This document shows, in pieces, positions 7,904 through 15,826 of a stretch of DNA of 51,795 bases. A program made the position numbers and the translations under genes. Origin of the DNA: CAMDPA01 sp050186055 (GTDB lineage Bacteria; Pseudomonadota; Alphaproteobacteria; Rhizobiales; Hyphomicrobiaceae). The stretch is from NCBI GenBank assembly GCA_050186055.1, contig JBFWYV010000001.1:1-51795 (forward strand). Direction: 5' to 3'. Every line of letters starts with the position of its first letter. Position 1 is the stretch's first letter. The notes beneath the pieces were generated by a model. That model ran no database searches. It saw nothing but the letters and a program-made list of their open reading frames with translations, and was not told the origin of the DNA.

Positions 7904-8464
7904 GTGAATGTTCAAGCCGCCCATCCGGAAACATTTCCAGCTCTGGTCTTGAACGCTGACTTTCGGCCGCTGAGCTACTACCCCCTCTCCCTCTGGAGCT
8001 GGCAGGAGACGGTGAAGGCCGTTTTCCTCGATCGGGTCAACATCGTCTCCGAGTACGACAAGAGCGTGCGCAGCCCCACCTTCGAGATGCGGCTGCCGAG
8101 CGTCGTCGCCTTGAAGACATACGTGCGGCCCGCGTTGTACCCCGCTTTCACACGGTTCAACGTATTTCTGCGCGACCGTTTCTGCTGTCAGTACTGCGGC
8201 AGCAAGGCTGACCTGACCTTCGACCATCTCGTACCCCGCTCGCGCGGCGGTCTCACGCGCTGGGACAACGTGGTCACCGCGTGCGCGCCTTGCAATCTGA
8301 GAAAAGGCGGCGAAATGCCGAGCGATGCCGGCATGCGGCCGCATCAGCTTCCGTATCGGCCCACCGTGTTCGAGCTCCATCGCAATGGTCGGCTCTTCCC
8401 GCCGAACTATCTGCATGATAGCTGGCTCGATTATCTCTATTGGGATACCGAGCTGGAGCCCTGA
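7904..8464 (+). CDS. HNH endonuclease family protein
   Basis: This HNH nuclease of 186 residues is widely conserved in alphaproteobacteria. The central zinc ribbon and HNH motif run CQYCGSKADLTFDHLVPRSR, followed by WDNVVTACAPCNLRKG, giving paired CxxC zinc ligands, the DH catalytic pair and the Asn. An N-terminal domain of about 95 residues begins with NADFRPLSYYPLSLWSW and precedes it. The GTG at 7904 follows AGGAAG. The cellular target is not known to me; the stand-alone setting with its own promoter and terminator argues for a chromosomal core role rather than a mobile one. Confidence 0.88.
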   Translation: MNVQAAHPETFPALVLNADFRPLSYYPLSLWSWQETVKAVFLDRVNIVSEYDKSVRSPTFEMRLPSVVALKTYVRPALYPAFTRFNVFLRDRFCCQYCGSKADLTFDHLVPRSRGGLTRWDNVVTACAPCNLRKGGEMPSDAGMRPHQLPYRPTVFELHRNGRLFPPNYLHDSWLDYLYWDTELEP

Positions 8465-8502
8465 TCGGCAATCGGCTGTTATCGTTTCGTTTGCGAGTCC
8501 AC

Positions 8503-8529
8503 AAGGCCCGGGGTTTGTCTCCGGGCCTT
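8503..8529 (+). terminator. Hairpin terminator after the HNH gene
   Basis: AAGGCCCGG and CCGGGCCTT form a perfect 9-bp stem with a 9-base loop, 38 bp after the HNH stop. There is no strong T-run, so it may work weakly or in an alternative way. Confidence 0.6.
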
Positions 8530-8566
8530 ACGTCATCGGGCACGGGCAGGAAAGGACACGTCGGCC

Positions 8567-9358
8567 ATGGAGCCATTTCTTGTTCGGGCCTTGGCCGCCG
8601 GTCTCGGTCTTGCCGTCATTGCCGCGCCGCTCGGATGCTTCCTCGTCTGGCAGCGGATGGCATTCTTCGGCGAGACGGTGGCCCATGCCAGCTTGATCGG
8701 CATCGCACTTGCGTTGGCATTCGATCTCGACATGACGGCGAGCGCGCTGGCGGTGGCTGGACTGGTCGCCATCGTGCTGTTTGCCCTCTCGCGCCAGCGG
8801 ATCCTTCCCGTGGACTCGCTGTTGAGCCTGCTGTCTCATGCCTCGCTTGCCGTTGGCGTCCTTGCGGCGGCGCTGGTGAAAGGCAGCTCGATCGATCTCA
8901 TGGCCTATCTCTTCGGCGACATCTTCGCGGTCACGACCACGGATCTTGCATGGCTGGCCGCCGGCGGCATCGCCGTGTTGATTGCTCTTCGCCTGCTGTG
9001 GAAGCCGTTGCTCGCCCTGGCCGTGCACGAGGAGCTTGCTGTCGCGGAGGGCGTCAACCGGGATCGGGTCAAGATCGCTTTCGTGCTGCTGTTGGCCGTT
9101 CTGGTCGCGATGGCGATGAAGCTCGTCGGCGTGCTGCTGACGGTGGCATTCCTGGTCATCCCGGCTGCCGCGGCCCGTCCGCTGTCCCGCACGCCGGAAC
9201 GGATGGTCATGCTCGCAGCGGGCGCCGCCGCCGTCGGCGTGGTTGCCGGCCTGGGCTTGTCCTGGGGGCTGGATGCGCCGGGCGGGCCGTCGATTGTCGT
9301 GGCTCTCGCGGTCCTGGCGCTTGCATCGCTGTCCATAGCGGCTTTGCGCAACCATTGA
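8567..9358 (+). CDS. znuB: Zinc ABC transporter permease, ZnuB family (orphan)
   Basis: This inner-membrane permease of the ABC-3 metal family has 263 residues and 7-9 helices. It carries the ZnuB-type segments FFGETVAHASLIGIAL and LLSHASLAVGVL in the first half, and EGVNRDRVKIAF with VGVLLTVAFLVIPAAAARP in the second. It would import Zn2+ together with a ZnuC ATPase and a ZnuA binding protein. Neither znuA, znuC nor zur is adjacent, so the partners must be encoded elsewhere. It is preceded by a hairpin and followed by about 220 bp without a gene. Confidence 0.9.
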   Translation: MEPFLVRALAAGLGLAVIAAPLGCFLVWQRMAFFGETVAHASLIGIALALAFDLDMTASALAVAGLVAIVLFALSRQRILPVDSLLSLLSHASLAVGVLAAALVKGSSIDLMAYLFGDIFAVTTTDLAWLAAGGIAVLIALRLLWKPLLALAVHEELAVAEGVNRDRVKIAFVLLLAVLVAMAMKLVGVLLTVAFLVIPAAAARPLSRTPERMVMLAAGAAAVGVVAGLGLSWGLDAPGGPSIVVALAVLALASLSIAALRNH

Positions 9359-9581
9359 TTGAATCAGCAACGTTGCAGCGAACATGGCGACCGTTACCTG
9401 TCGGGCGTCGTTGACCCGATCCTTCCGGATACGATGAAACCACCGTCAAGCATGGCAGTAGCTGCAACAAGCGTCTGAATCACAACACGATTCGCGCAAA
9501 ATTAGCCTTCATTGCGCCTCGACCTCGCCTCCCGAATCGGTGAGGTATGACCTCGCGTTTCAACCTGTACGCGAGGACAAA

Positions 9582-10316
9582 TTGAGATATGCAACCCGAC
9601 AGGCCGGTGCTCTGGCGATTGCGGGGTTACTGGCCGTTCCATTGCTTGCAACCCAAGGTTACGAATCGACATCGGCGCGCGGTGTTGCGCCATCATCCGG
9701 CAGTACCGTTGCCGGCGCAGCCCGCGTGGTCGACGGCGATACCATCGTAATCGGCGATGTCAGGGTCCGCCTCGAGGGCATCGATGCTCCGGAGACGTCC
9801 CAGAACTGCAGTCGTTCGCTGATTGGAAACTGGGCCTGCGGTCACGAGGCGGCGCGCCACCTCGACCGGCTGGTTCGCGGCCGCCAGGTCGAATGCAGAA
9901 GCGTCGGCGCCGACCGCTATGGACGCATGCTTGGCATTTGCACGGTGGCAGGTCGGGATATCAACGCCGCCATGATCCGCGACGGCATGGCCTGGGCGTT
10001 TGTCAGGTATTCGACCCGCTACGTCGGCATCGAGGCACAGGCCCGCCAGAAGAAACTGGGGATTTGGCAAGGCAAGGCCCAGCGGCCGTGGGACTACCGG
10101 GCCGAGCAGTGGACATCGGCCGAAGCCGCCTCGCGCGCTGAGGCGCCGGCCGGCTGCGTGATCAAGGGAAACATCACGAACAAGGGCCGCCTCTACCACA
10201 CGCCCTGGAGCCACTGGTACGCGAGGACGAAGATCGACACGGCCAAGGGCGAGCGCTGGTTCTGCAACGAAGCGGAGGCGGTGGCAGCCGGGTGGCGGCC
10301 CGCCTCTATTCACTGA
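9582..10316 (+). CDS. Thermonuclease (SNase-like) family secreted or membrane-anchored nuclease
   Basis: This staphylococcal-nuclease-fold protein has 244 residues from the TTG at 9582. An N-terminal hydrophobic stretch (ALAIAGLLAVPLLA) serves as signal or anchor. The SNase core shows RVVDGDTIVIG, the Arg/Asp site in VRLEGIDAPE, and ADRYGRMLGIC. A C-terminal extension beginning GCVIKGNITNKGRLYH and ending ERWFCNEAEAVAAGW is typical of rhizobial members and has paired cysteines. TTG is preferred because GCGAGGA lies 6-7 bases upstream; a GTG at 9540 would add 14 residues before the signal. It may degrade external nucleic acids; activity is not proven. Confidence 0.87.
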   Translation: MRYATRQAGALAIAGLLAVPLLATQGYESTSARGVAPSSGSTVAGAARVVDGDTIVIGDVRVRLEGIDAPETSQNCSRSLIGNWACGHEAARHLDRLVRGRQVECRSVGADRYGRMLGICTVAGRDINAAMIRDGMAWAFVRYSTRYVGIEAQARQKKLGIWQGKAQRPWDYRAEQWTSAEAASRAEAPAGCVIKGNITNKGRLYHTPWSHWYARTKIDTAKGERWFCNEAEAVAAGWRPASIH

Positions 10317-10330
10317 CGAAACATCGGAAT

Positions 10331-10394
10331 GGCGGGCAAACCCGCCTCTCCGCGGCAAGCCGGCACCTCCACCATCCACCCCCCGGCTTGCCGC
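10331..10394. terminator. Tandem hairpins between convergent SNase and FGE genes
   Basis: Two inverted repeats lie here. GGCGGG-CAAA-CCCGCC occupies 10331-10346. A perfect 12-bp stem, GCGGCAAGCCGG at 10352-10363 with CCGGCTTGCCGC at 10383-10394, follows. They are placed to end transcription from both sides. Confidence 0.6.
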
Positions 10395-10416
10395 CCCCCG
10401 TTTGGGAAATGGTCCG

Positions 10417-11736
10417 CTATTTCTTTTTCGCGTCCTTTTTGGCGGCGGCCTCGGTTTCGGCCTTCTTCCTTTCGATCTTCTCGATCTCCGCTGCTGCCTT
10501 TTCGGCCTCTGTGATCGATCGTTTCTGGGCGACCGTCAGCCGCTTGTCGTCGTCGCTTTCATCCAGCGCACGCATGACGCGAAACCCGGTGTAATTGTTC
10601 GCCGCACCCGCCATTATCCGGTCGCGGGCGGCAAGACGCGTCTGCGCCAGGTTGCTGTTCCAGGCGCCGCCCTTCACAACGAATGCGGAGCACGGGCCCT
10701 GCTGTCCGGACGGAACGCTATCGGCGCAATCGGCGGTCATTTCGGCAACGTTGCCGTGCACGTCCGCCAACCCGAAACCGTTCGATGACAGCGATCCGCC
10801 GGCCACGGACCCGTCACGGGTGCGGCCGAAATTGGCCTGCGACGTCAGCAGCCTGTCACCGCTGGCATACGCCCCCGCACTGTTGGCGCGCGCCATGTAT
10901 TCCCATTCGGCCTCGCTCAGAAGCGTGTACTTTCGACCCGTCACGCCCGAGAGCCATCCCACGAACTGGCTGGCGTTCTCGTGCCGGATGCAAACCACGG
11001 GATGTCGATTGTCCTGTTCGAACCCCGGACGGCGCCAGTCCCACGTCCCGCGACGCCGTGATCCGACATCGCAGTCTTGCGCGATATCGGTCCCGCTTTG
11101 CTTCACGAACTCCGCGAACTCGCTGCGCAGAATCTCCAGCCGGCTGACCGCAAACGGCTTTTCAATGGAGAGCCGGATCGGCTTGTGCTCGGCGGTGCTC
11201 CGCCCCGGTTCCGTCTCAGCCGAACCGAATGTGAAGGTCCCGCTCGGCACGACCACCATCTCGGGGCAGTGCGGGCAGTCCTTGAACGGGATCTTGCTGT
11301 AGTCGTTCGTCAGTTCGCTGTCGGGGTCCTGTTCGCTGTCGGAGGCTTCAGTCTTGCTCGCGTCGTTGCTGGATGACTTGGCATCGCCCGGGGTCGGCAT
11401 TTTCGCCGCGGCTTGGGCGCCTGACGCAGACGCCGCTCCGGAGTCGGACGAGGCACCGCCGCCGCCCTGCTGCTTGCCGCCGCCTTGCTCCCCGGTATAG
11501 TTGAACTGGCCGTCGCCTGCGGCCTTCTTGCGCTCGATCTGGCCTGCCCGTGGTCCGAGCTCCAGTTTCGAGTTGTCCTCGATCCAGAACATGATGAAGA
11601 GGACCGAGCCGAGTGCTGCCGCGGTACTGGACAGCAGCAGCCGCCGGTGTTTGTTGGCGAGGCCGGCCTCCATCGCCCATGCAACTCCGCCCAGCATGGC
11701 GATCAGCAACCAGAATAGAATATCCAAGGAACTCAT
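10417..11736 (-). CDS. Membrane-anchored formylglycine-generating-enzyme (SUMF1/FGE) domain protein
   Basis: The protein has 439 residues. Two N-terminal membrane helices (about residues 6-25 and 33-51) are followed by a low-complexity Gly/Ser/Gln linker to about residue 145. The FGE-sulfatase domain (about 155-395) opens MVVVPSGTFTFGS and contains YTLLSEAEWEYMARA, NGFGLADVHGNVAEMT and VVKGGAWNS, ending YTGFRVMRAL. A Lys/Glu/Ala-rich coiled tail closes the protein. The fold also occurs in non-catalytic regulators and diversity-generating proteins, so sulfatase activation is not assured; no sulfatase gene is nearby. The linker and basic tail suggest a cell-envelope or signalling role. It is transcribed divergently from the atp operon. 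Confidence 0.82.
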   Translation of the reverse strand: MSSLDILFWLLIAMLGGVAWAMEAGLANKHRRLLLSSTAAALGSVLFIMFWIEDNSKLELGPRAGQIERKKAAGDGQFNYTGEQGGGKQQGGGGASSDSGAASASGAQAAAKMPTPGDAKSSSNDASKTEASDSEQDPDSELTNDYSKIPFKDCPHCPEMVVVPSGTFTFGSAETEPGRSTAEHKPIRLSIEKPFAVSRLEILRSEFAEFVKQSGTDIAQDCDVGSRRRGTWDWRRPGFEQDNRHPVVCIRHENASQFVGWLSGVTGRKYTLLSEAEWEYMARANSAGAYASGDRLLTSQANFGRTRDGSVAGGSLSSNGFGLADVHGNVAEMTADCADSVPSGQQGPCSAFVVKGGAWNSNLAQTRLAARDRIMAGAANNYTGFRVMRALDESDDDKRLTVAQKRSITEAEKAAAEIEKIERKKAETEAAAKKDAKKK

Positions 11737-11907
11737 GGCGCACCGCGAGTTTTCCGCCCCCGATCAAGCCGGACTGATTAACGCCATTTGCTTAAGGAAC
11801 TGTCAGTCCGGCCGCTGCTCCCGCCAACGACCGGCGGCAGCAAAGGTCCCGCCGGTCCTGCGCGGTTTCGCCGTACCTACAAAATGAAGGCCACGCAGCG
11901 CCATTTC

Positions 11908-11937
11908 TTGACACTTTCGGGGCTCGCTCACTATGGT
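11908..11937 (+). promoter_or_regulatory. Candidate sigma70 promoter of the F0 ATP synthase operon
   Basis: A perfect TTGACA at 11908-11913 is followed by 18 bases and TATGGT at 11932-11937, about 60 bp before the atpI start. It is the best housekeeping-type promoter match I see in the window. Confidence 0.6.
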
Positions 11938-11995
11938 GCGCGCCGTCGATCAACCCGCCGGAATCCGAACACACGCTTCCGGGGGAGGTATTGTT

Positions 11996-12397
11996 ATGTC
12001 TAGGAGCGGACAGAATCCTGGTCCAACGCGCCGCGACCTCTCACCCGAGGAACAGGAGGCGTTGAGGCAAAGGGCGTCCGCGCTGGGCAAGCGTCTGGAC
12101 CAGGTCAAGGCGCGAAAGGCACCACCTCCCTCACACCAGAATGCACGTGGACGGGCCTTTGGCGAGGCCTTCAAGATCGTAGCGGAGCTGGTGGTCGGCG
12201 TGGCCGTCGGCGGTGGGATAGGGTGGTTCCTGGATCGCCAGTTCGGCAGTACGCCGTGGCTTCTGGTGCTGTTCCTGATACTGGGCTTTGCGGGAGGCCT
12301 GCTGAATGTGATCCGCATCGCCCGCCAGATGCAACGCGAGGCCGAGCCGCTGCAACGTGCGGCAAGGCCGGTCGCGGACGACGACGAGGACAGGTAG
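11996..12397 (+). CDS. atpI: ATP synthase protein I (AtpI)
   Basis: This is the accessory membrane protein encoded first in F0 operons; it assists c-ring assembly. The form here is 133 residues: a charged N-terminal half, then two hydrophobic helices (ELVVGVAVGGGIGWFLD and PWLLVLFLILGFAGGLLNV) of the AtpI/Tim-like type. The ATG at 11996 follows a strong GGGGGAGG site; a longer in-frame start at 11933 would begin within the promoter. It is followed by atpB after 12 bp. Confidence 0.9.
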   Translation: MSRSGQNPGPTRRDLSPEEQEALRQRASALGKRLDQVKARKAPPPSHQNARGRAFGEAFKIVAELVVGVAVGGGIGWFLDRQFGSTPWLLVLFLILGFAGGLLNVIRIARQMQREAEPLQRAARPVADDDEDR

Positions 12398-12409
12398 GAG
12401 GGATAAGAC

Positions 12410-13174
12410 GTGGCTGCAGGCGCGGCGGAAGGGGCCCACGGCCCCATGCATCAGTTCGAGATCAACCGGATCTTCGAGTTCCCGTTGTTCGGATTTGATG
12501 CCTCCTTCACCAATGCGTCGCTCTTCATGGTGATTGCGCTCATCGCGATCGTCGGCCTCATGCTGTGGGCGGTCTCGCCACGGGCTCTGGTCCCTGGCCG
12601 CGCGCAGTCCGTTGCCGAGCTGCTTTACGAGTATGTCGCCAGCATGGTGCGCGAGAACGTCGGCGACGAAGGCATGAAGTACTTTCCCTGGATCTTCACG
12701 ATCTTCATATTCGTCCTGACCCTGAATATGATCGGGATGATCCCTTACTCGTTCACGGTCACCAGCCACATCATCGTCACGTTCGCGCTGGCCGCGATGG
12801 TCTGGATCGTCGTCACCGTCCTGGGCTTCATGAAGCACGGGGTCGGCTTCCTGAAGCTGTTCCTGCCGTCCGGCCTGCCGTTTTGGCTGATACCGGTCAT
12901 CGTGCCGATCGAGCTGATTTCCTACCTGATCCGTCCGATCAGCCACTCGGTACGACTGTTCGCCAACATGATGGCCGGACACACCATGCTGAAAGTGTTC
13001 GGCGGCTTCATCGTCAGCTTCGCGACCGCCGGCTTCGGCTGGGCGGGTATCGCGCCGCTTGGCTTCATGGTGGCGTTTACGGGACTTGAGTTCCTGGTCG
13101 CCTTCCTGCAGGCGCTGATCTTCGCCGTTCTGACCTGCATCTATCTCAACGACGCGCTTCACATGCATCACTAG
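12410..13174 (+). CDS. atpB: ATP synthase F0 subunit a
   Basis: This membrane subunit forms the two proton half-channels against the c-ring. It has 254 residues with five or six helices. The essential arginine is in HSVRLFANMMAGH (Arg182 by this numbering), and the final helix region GLEFLVAFLQALIFAVLTC ends with the usual NDALHMHH tail. It starts with GTG at 12410 after AGGAGGG. Genes for c, b' and b follow; the F1 genes are absent, as usual in alphaproteobacteria, where F0 and F1 operons are separate. Confidence 0.97.
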   Translation: MAAGAAEGAHGPMHQFEINRIFEFPLFGFDASFTNASLFMVIALIAIVGLMLWAVSPRALVPGRAQSVAELLYEYVASMVRENVGDEGMKYFPWIFTIFIFVLTLNMIGMIPYSFTVTSHIIVTFALAAMVWIVVTVLGFMKHGVGFLKLFLPSGLPFWLIPVIVPIELISYLIRPISHSVRLFANMMAGHTMLKVFGGFIVSFATAGFGWAGIAPLGFMVAFTGLEFLVAFLQALIFAVLTCIYLNDALHMHH

Positions 13175-13260
13175 TGGTTCTTGCCGGCCTTTGCTGCCGG
13201 ACCGGACGCTGAATTCGAAGACAACCGGACACTGCACCTCGTCAAACACGGAGACACCTT

Positions 13261-13485
13261 ATGGAACTCGCAGCAGCAAAGATGATCGGCGCCGGCCTCG
13301 CGTGCAGCGCGCTGATCGGCGCTGGTGTCGGCATCGGCAACATCTTCGGCAATTATCTCGCCGGCGCCATGCGCAACCCGTCTGCCGCACCCGGCCAGTT
13401 CACCAACCTGCTGATCGGCTTTGCTCTGGCCGAAGCGACCGGTCTGTTCGGCCTGCTGATCGCGCTGATCATCCTGTTCGGCTGA
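13261..13485 (+). CDS. atpE: ATP synthase F0 subunit c
   Basis: This 74-residue proteolipid forms the rotating c-ring. It is a two-helix hairpin: the first helix is glycine-rich (IGAGVGIGNIFG), the polar loop is AMRNPSA, and the second helix holds the proton-carrying Glu58 in FALAEATGLF. The surrounding residues fit an H+ rather than Na+ enzyme, as no Na+ signature is evident. A strong hairpin lies 21 bp after the stop codon. Confidence 0.97.
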   Translation: MELAAAKMIGAGLACSALIGAGVGIGNIFGNYLAGAMRNPSAAPGQFTNLLIGFALAEATGLFGLLIALIILFG

Positions 13486-13506
13486 TCGATCCGGTTGAGA
13501 CGGGTG

Positions 13507-13543
13507 CCAGGGCGCGCCGGCGCAAGCTGCGCCGGTGCGCTGG
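13507..13543 (+). promoter_or_regulatory. Strong hairpin between atpE and the b' gene
   Basis: CCGGCGCA and TGCGCCGG form an 8-bp core with a 3-base AGC loop (13525-13527), flanked by a further imperfect CCAG...CTGG arm. It lies inside the operon, after the gene whose product is needed in greatest excess. It could protect the upstream mRNA end or partly stop transcription. The function is inferred. Confidence 0.55.
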
Positions 13544-13588
13544 CCTTGTCGCGAGGCGCCCGGCGGTCAATGGGTTGGAGAGAGATCA

Positions 13589-14134
13589 ATGCTTGCTAGT
13601 TTCGCCACCATGGCCGTGGCGCTCGCTGCGGAACCCGAGAGCGGTGGCCTTCCGCAGCTCAACCCGGATGACTTCTCGCCGCAGCTCATCTGGCTGGCCA
13701 TCACCTTCACGCTGCTGTTCGTGCTGTTGAGCAAGGTCGTTCTGCCGAACGTGGGCGGCGTGCTCGAGGAGCGGGCACAGCGCATTCAGCGCGACCTCGA
13801 CGAAGCGGAGCGGATGAAGCTCGAGACGGAAAAGGCCCTTTCCAACTACGAGTCCTCGCTGTCTGCCGCCAGGCAGCGCGCTGGCCTCATCGCCAAGGAT
13901 ATTCGCGACAAGCTCGCCGCCGAGGTCGACGCCGAGCGTGGCAAAGTCGAGGCGCAGATCGCGGCGCGCGTAGCCGAGGCCGAGAAGAGCATCACCGATA
14001 CGAAGACGCGCGCCATGGCCGAGGTCGGCCAGATCGCGACGGAGACGACCGAGGCAATCGTCTCGCAGCTAACCGGTTCGACGGTCAGCCAGGATGAGGT
14101 ACGTCAGGCCGTTCGCGCCGTGGCTGGGGAGTAG
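13589..14134 (+). CDS. atpF2: ATP synthase F0 subunit b'
   Basis: This peripheral-stalk subunit is 181 residues from the ATG at 13589, which follows GGAGAGAG. A single membrane helix (LIWLAITFTLLFVLLSKVVLP) is followed by a long charged coiled coil extending to the C-terminus. A short hydrophilic segment, EPESGGLPQLNPDDF, precedes the helix and is typical of b' rather than b. It pairs with the b subunit encoded 5 bp downstream as a heterodimer. A longer in-frame start at 13535 lies over the hairpin and is not favoured. Confidence 0.93.
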   Translation: MLASFATMAVALAAEPESGGLPQLNPDDFSPQLIWLAITFTLLFVLLSKVVLPNVGGVLEERAQRIQRDLDEAERMKLETEKALSNYESSLSAARQRAGLIAKDIRDKLAAEVDAERGKVEAQIAARVAEAEKSITDTKTRAMAEVGQIATETTEAIVSQLTGSTVSQDEVRQAVRAVAGE

Positions 14135-14139
14135 GACCA

Positions 14140-14655
14140 ATGCTGACCATGCTGGCTGGCAGCCTGCCGTTCTACCTGACGGCTGAATTCTGGGTCGCCG
14201 TCGCGTTTTTCGGGTTCGTCGGCCTGATCGTCTACTACAAGGTGCCTGCGCTCGTCGGAAAGATGCTCGACGACCGCGCCGACGCCATCCGCAGGGAGAT
14301 CGACGAGGCGCGCCGCCTTCGCGAGGAAGCGCAGGCGCTGCTTGCCGAGTATCACGAGAAGACGCGCGGAGCCGAGGAAGAGGCAAACGCGATCATCGAG
14401 CAGGCTAGGAGCGAGGCGGCTGCGCTCACTGCCGAAACCCGCCGGAACCTGAACGAGATGCTTGAGCGGCGTATGCGACTGGCTGAGGAGAAGATTGCTC
14501 GCGCTGAAGCCCAGGCTCTGGCTGATGTTCGGGCCAGCGCGGTCGACACAGCAATCGACGCCGCCCAACGCATCCTGAGTTCCAGGGCAGTGCCGTCAGC
14601 CGGCTCCACGTTGATCGATCAGAGCATTCGCGATCTGAAGGGCAAGCTGAACTGA
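14140..14655 (+). CDS. atpF: ATP synthase F0 subunit b
   Basis: This peripheral-stalk subunit has 171 residues. An N-terminal helix (EFWVAVAFFGFVGLIVYYKVP) anchors it in the membrane. A long Glu/Arg/Ala coiled coil follows, starting at DDRADAIRREIDEARRL, and would dimerise with b' and bind subunit delta. It closes the F0 operon and is followed by 108 bp before the glycosyltransferase gene. Confidence 0.94.
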   Translation: MLTMLAGSLPFYLTAEFWVAVAFFGFVGLIVYYKVPALVGKMLDDRADAIRREIDEARRLREEAQALLAEYHEKTRGAEEEANAIIEQARSEAAALTAETRRNLNEMLERRMRLAEEKIARAEAQALADVRASAVDTAIDAAQRILSSRAVPSAGSTLIDQSIRDLKGKLN

Positions 14656-14763
14656 AGGGACCCTCCGGCCGCTGGTTAGTGCTGCTTGCCGACGCCGCGG
14701 CTCCCAGGCTGTAGTGGCAGTGTGCGGCCGGCCCGTGCTGCATTGTCCATCGCTGGGTGACCC

Positions 14764-15792
14764 ATGGTCAGCGCACTCAACCCGCTCGCCGCGGCCGTTC
14801 TGATTGCAGCTTCGGCGGCAGTGACCGCCGCGCTCATTGTCGTATTGCGTCCGCTGCTCGTGCGCTACGCGCTGGCGCGCCCCAATGCACGCTCCAGCCA
14901 TACGATACCGACCCCGCAAGGCGGCGGCATCGCCATCGTGCTGACGGTACTGGCGGCAATCGCGGCGGCAGCAGTATTCGGCCTTCCGGGAAGCCGGGAG
15001 CTGCCGCTGGCGGTCATCGCGCTGGCGGTATTGGTGTTGGCCGTGATCGGCACGGTCGATGACATACGGCCCCTTCCGGTCCTCCCGCGCCTTGCCGGCC
15101 AGCTTCTCGTCGCGGCGGCGCTGATCGCCGTGCTCCCCGCTGAGGCGCGCGCGCTGCCCATCCTTCCGCTCGCCCTAGAGCGCATCGTGCTGATCATCGG
15201 TCTCGTCTGGTTCATCAACCTTACCAACTTCATGGACGGCATCGACTGGATGACCGTCGTTGAGGCGGTGCCGATACTGACCGTGCTCGTGGTTCTGGCT
15301 ATGTCGGGACTTGTGCCGGCGCGGAGCGCCATGCTGGTGCCCGCGCTTGCATTGCTCGGCGGCCTGCTCGGATTTGCCCCATTCAATCGGCACGTCGCCA
15401 AACTGTTTCTGGGCGATGTCGGCAGCCTGCCGGTCGGCATGCTGCTGGGCTGGCTGCTGATTGTTCTGGCGTCGGACGGTTTTCTCATCGCCGCGCTGAT
15501 TCTGCCGCTCTACTATCTGGCCGATGCGACGTTGACGCTCATCTGGCGGTTTCATCGCGGCGAACGCGTGTCGGAGGGCCATCGTTCGCATTTCTATCAG
15601 ACGGCCGTCAGGCTCGGTTTCAGTGTGCCCCGGGTGACGGCGATGGTATTTGCCTTGAACGTGGTGCTGGCAGTGCTCGCCACCCTCGCGGCAATGGCAA
15701 ATGCGCTGATGGCCCAGCTTGTCCTGCTGGCGATCGCAGCGCTCGCGACCGCGCTTGTCTTGCGCGAATTCGCGCGCGGTCCCCGTCGCTGA
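14764..15792 (+). CDS. Glycosyltransferase family 4 (WecA/MraY-like UndP sugar-1-phosphate transferase)
   Basis: This polytopic enzyme of 342 residues transfers a HexNAc-1-phosphate from a UDP-sugar to undecaprenyl phosphate, starting a glycan repeat unit. It has about ten helices and the family motifs: PTPQGGGIAIV, VDDIRPLPVLPRL (Mg/UDP site), NFMDGIDW and FLGDVGSLPVG, plus HRSHFYQ in the last cytoplasmic loop. It faces the opposite way to the main glycan block but lies at its edge, so it is the likely initiating enzyme. The sugar may be supplied by the epimerase encoded at 17.6-18.6 kb. Confidence 0.9.
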   Translation: MVSALNPLAAAVLIAASAAVTAALIVVLRPLLVRYALARPNARSSHTIPTPQGGGIAIVLTVLAAIAAAAVFGLPGSRELPLAVIALAVLVLAVIGTVDDIRPLPVLPRLAGQLLVAAALIAVLPAEARALPILPLALERIVLIIGLVWFINLTNFMDGIDWMTVVEAVPILTVLVVLAMSGLVPARSAMLVPALALLGGLLGFAPFNRHVAKLFLGDVGSLPVGMLLGWLLIVLASDGFLIAALILPLYYLADATLTLIWRFHRGERVSEGHRSHFYQTAVRLGFSVPRVTAMVFALNVVLAVLATLAAMANALMAQLVLLAIAALATALVLREFARGPRR

Positions 15793-15826
15793 TTTATCCG
15801 CCACGCCCGCCCCGAAAGACGGACCG

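Noticed and set aside
9411..9430. TTGACC followed by a possible -10 upstream of the SNase gene
   Set aside because: The spacer to the nearest -10-like hexamer is only about 13 bases, too short for a sigma70 promoter.
12131..13249. A 372-codon minus-strand frame across atpI and atpB
   Set aside because: The highly charged translation has no domain and lies opposite strongly supported F0 subunits.
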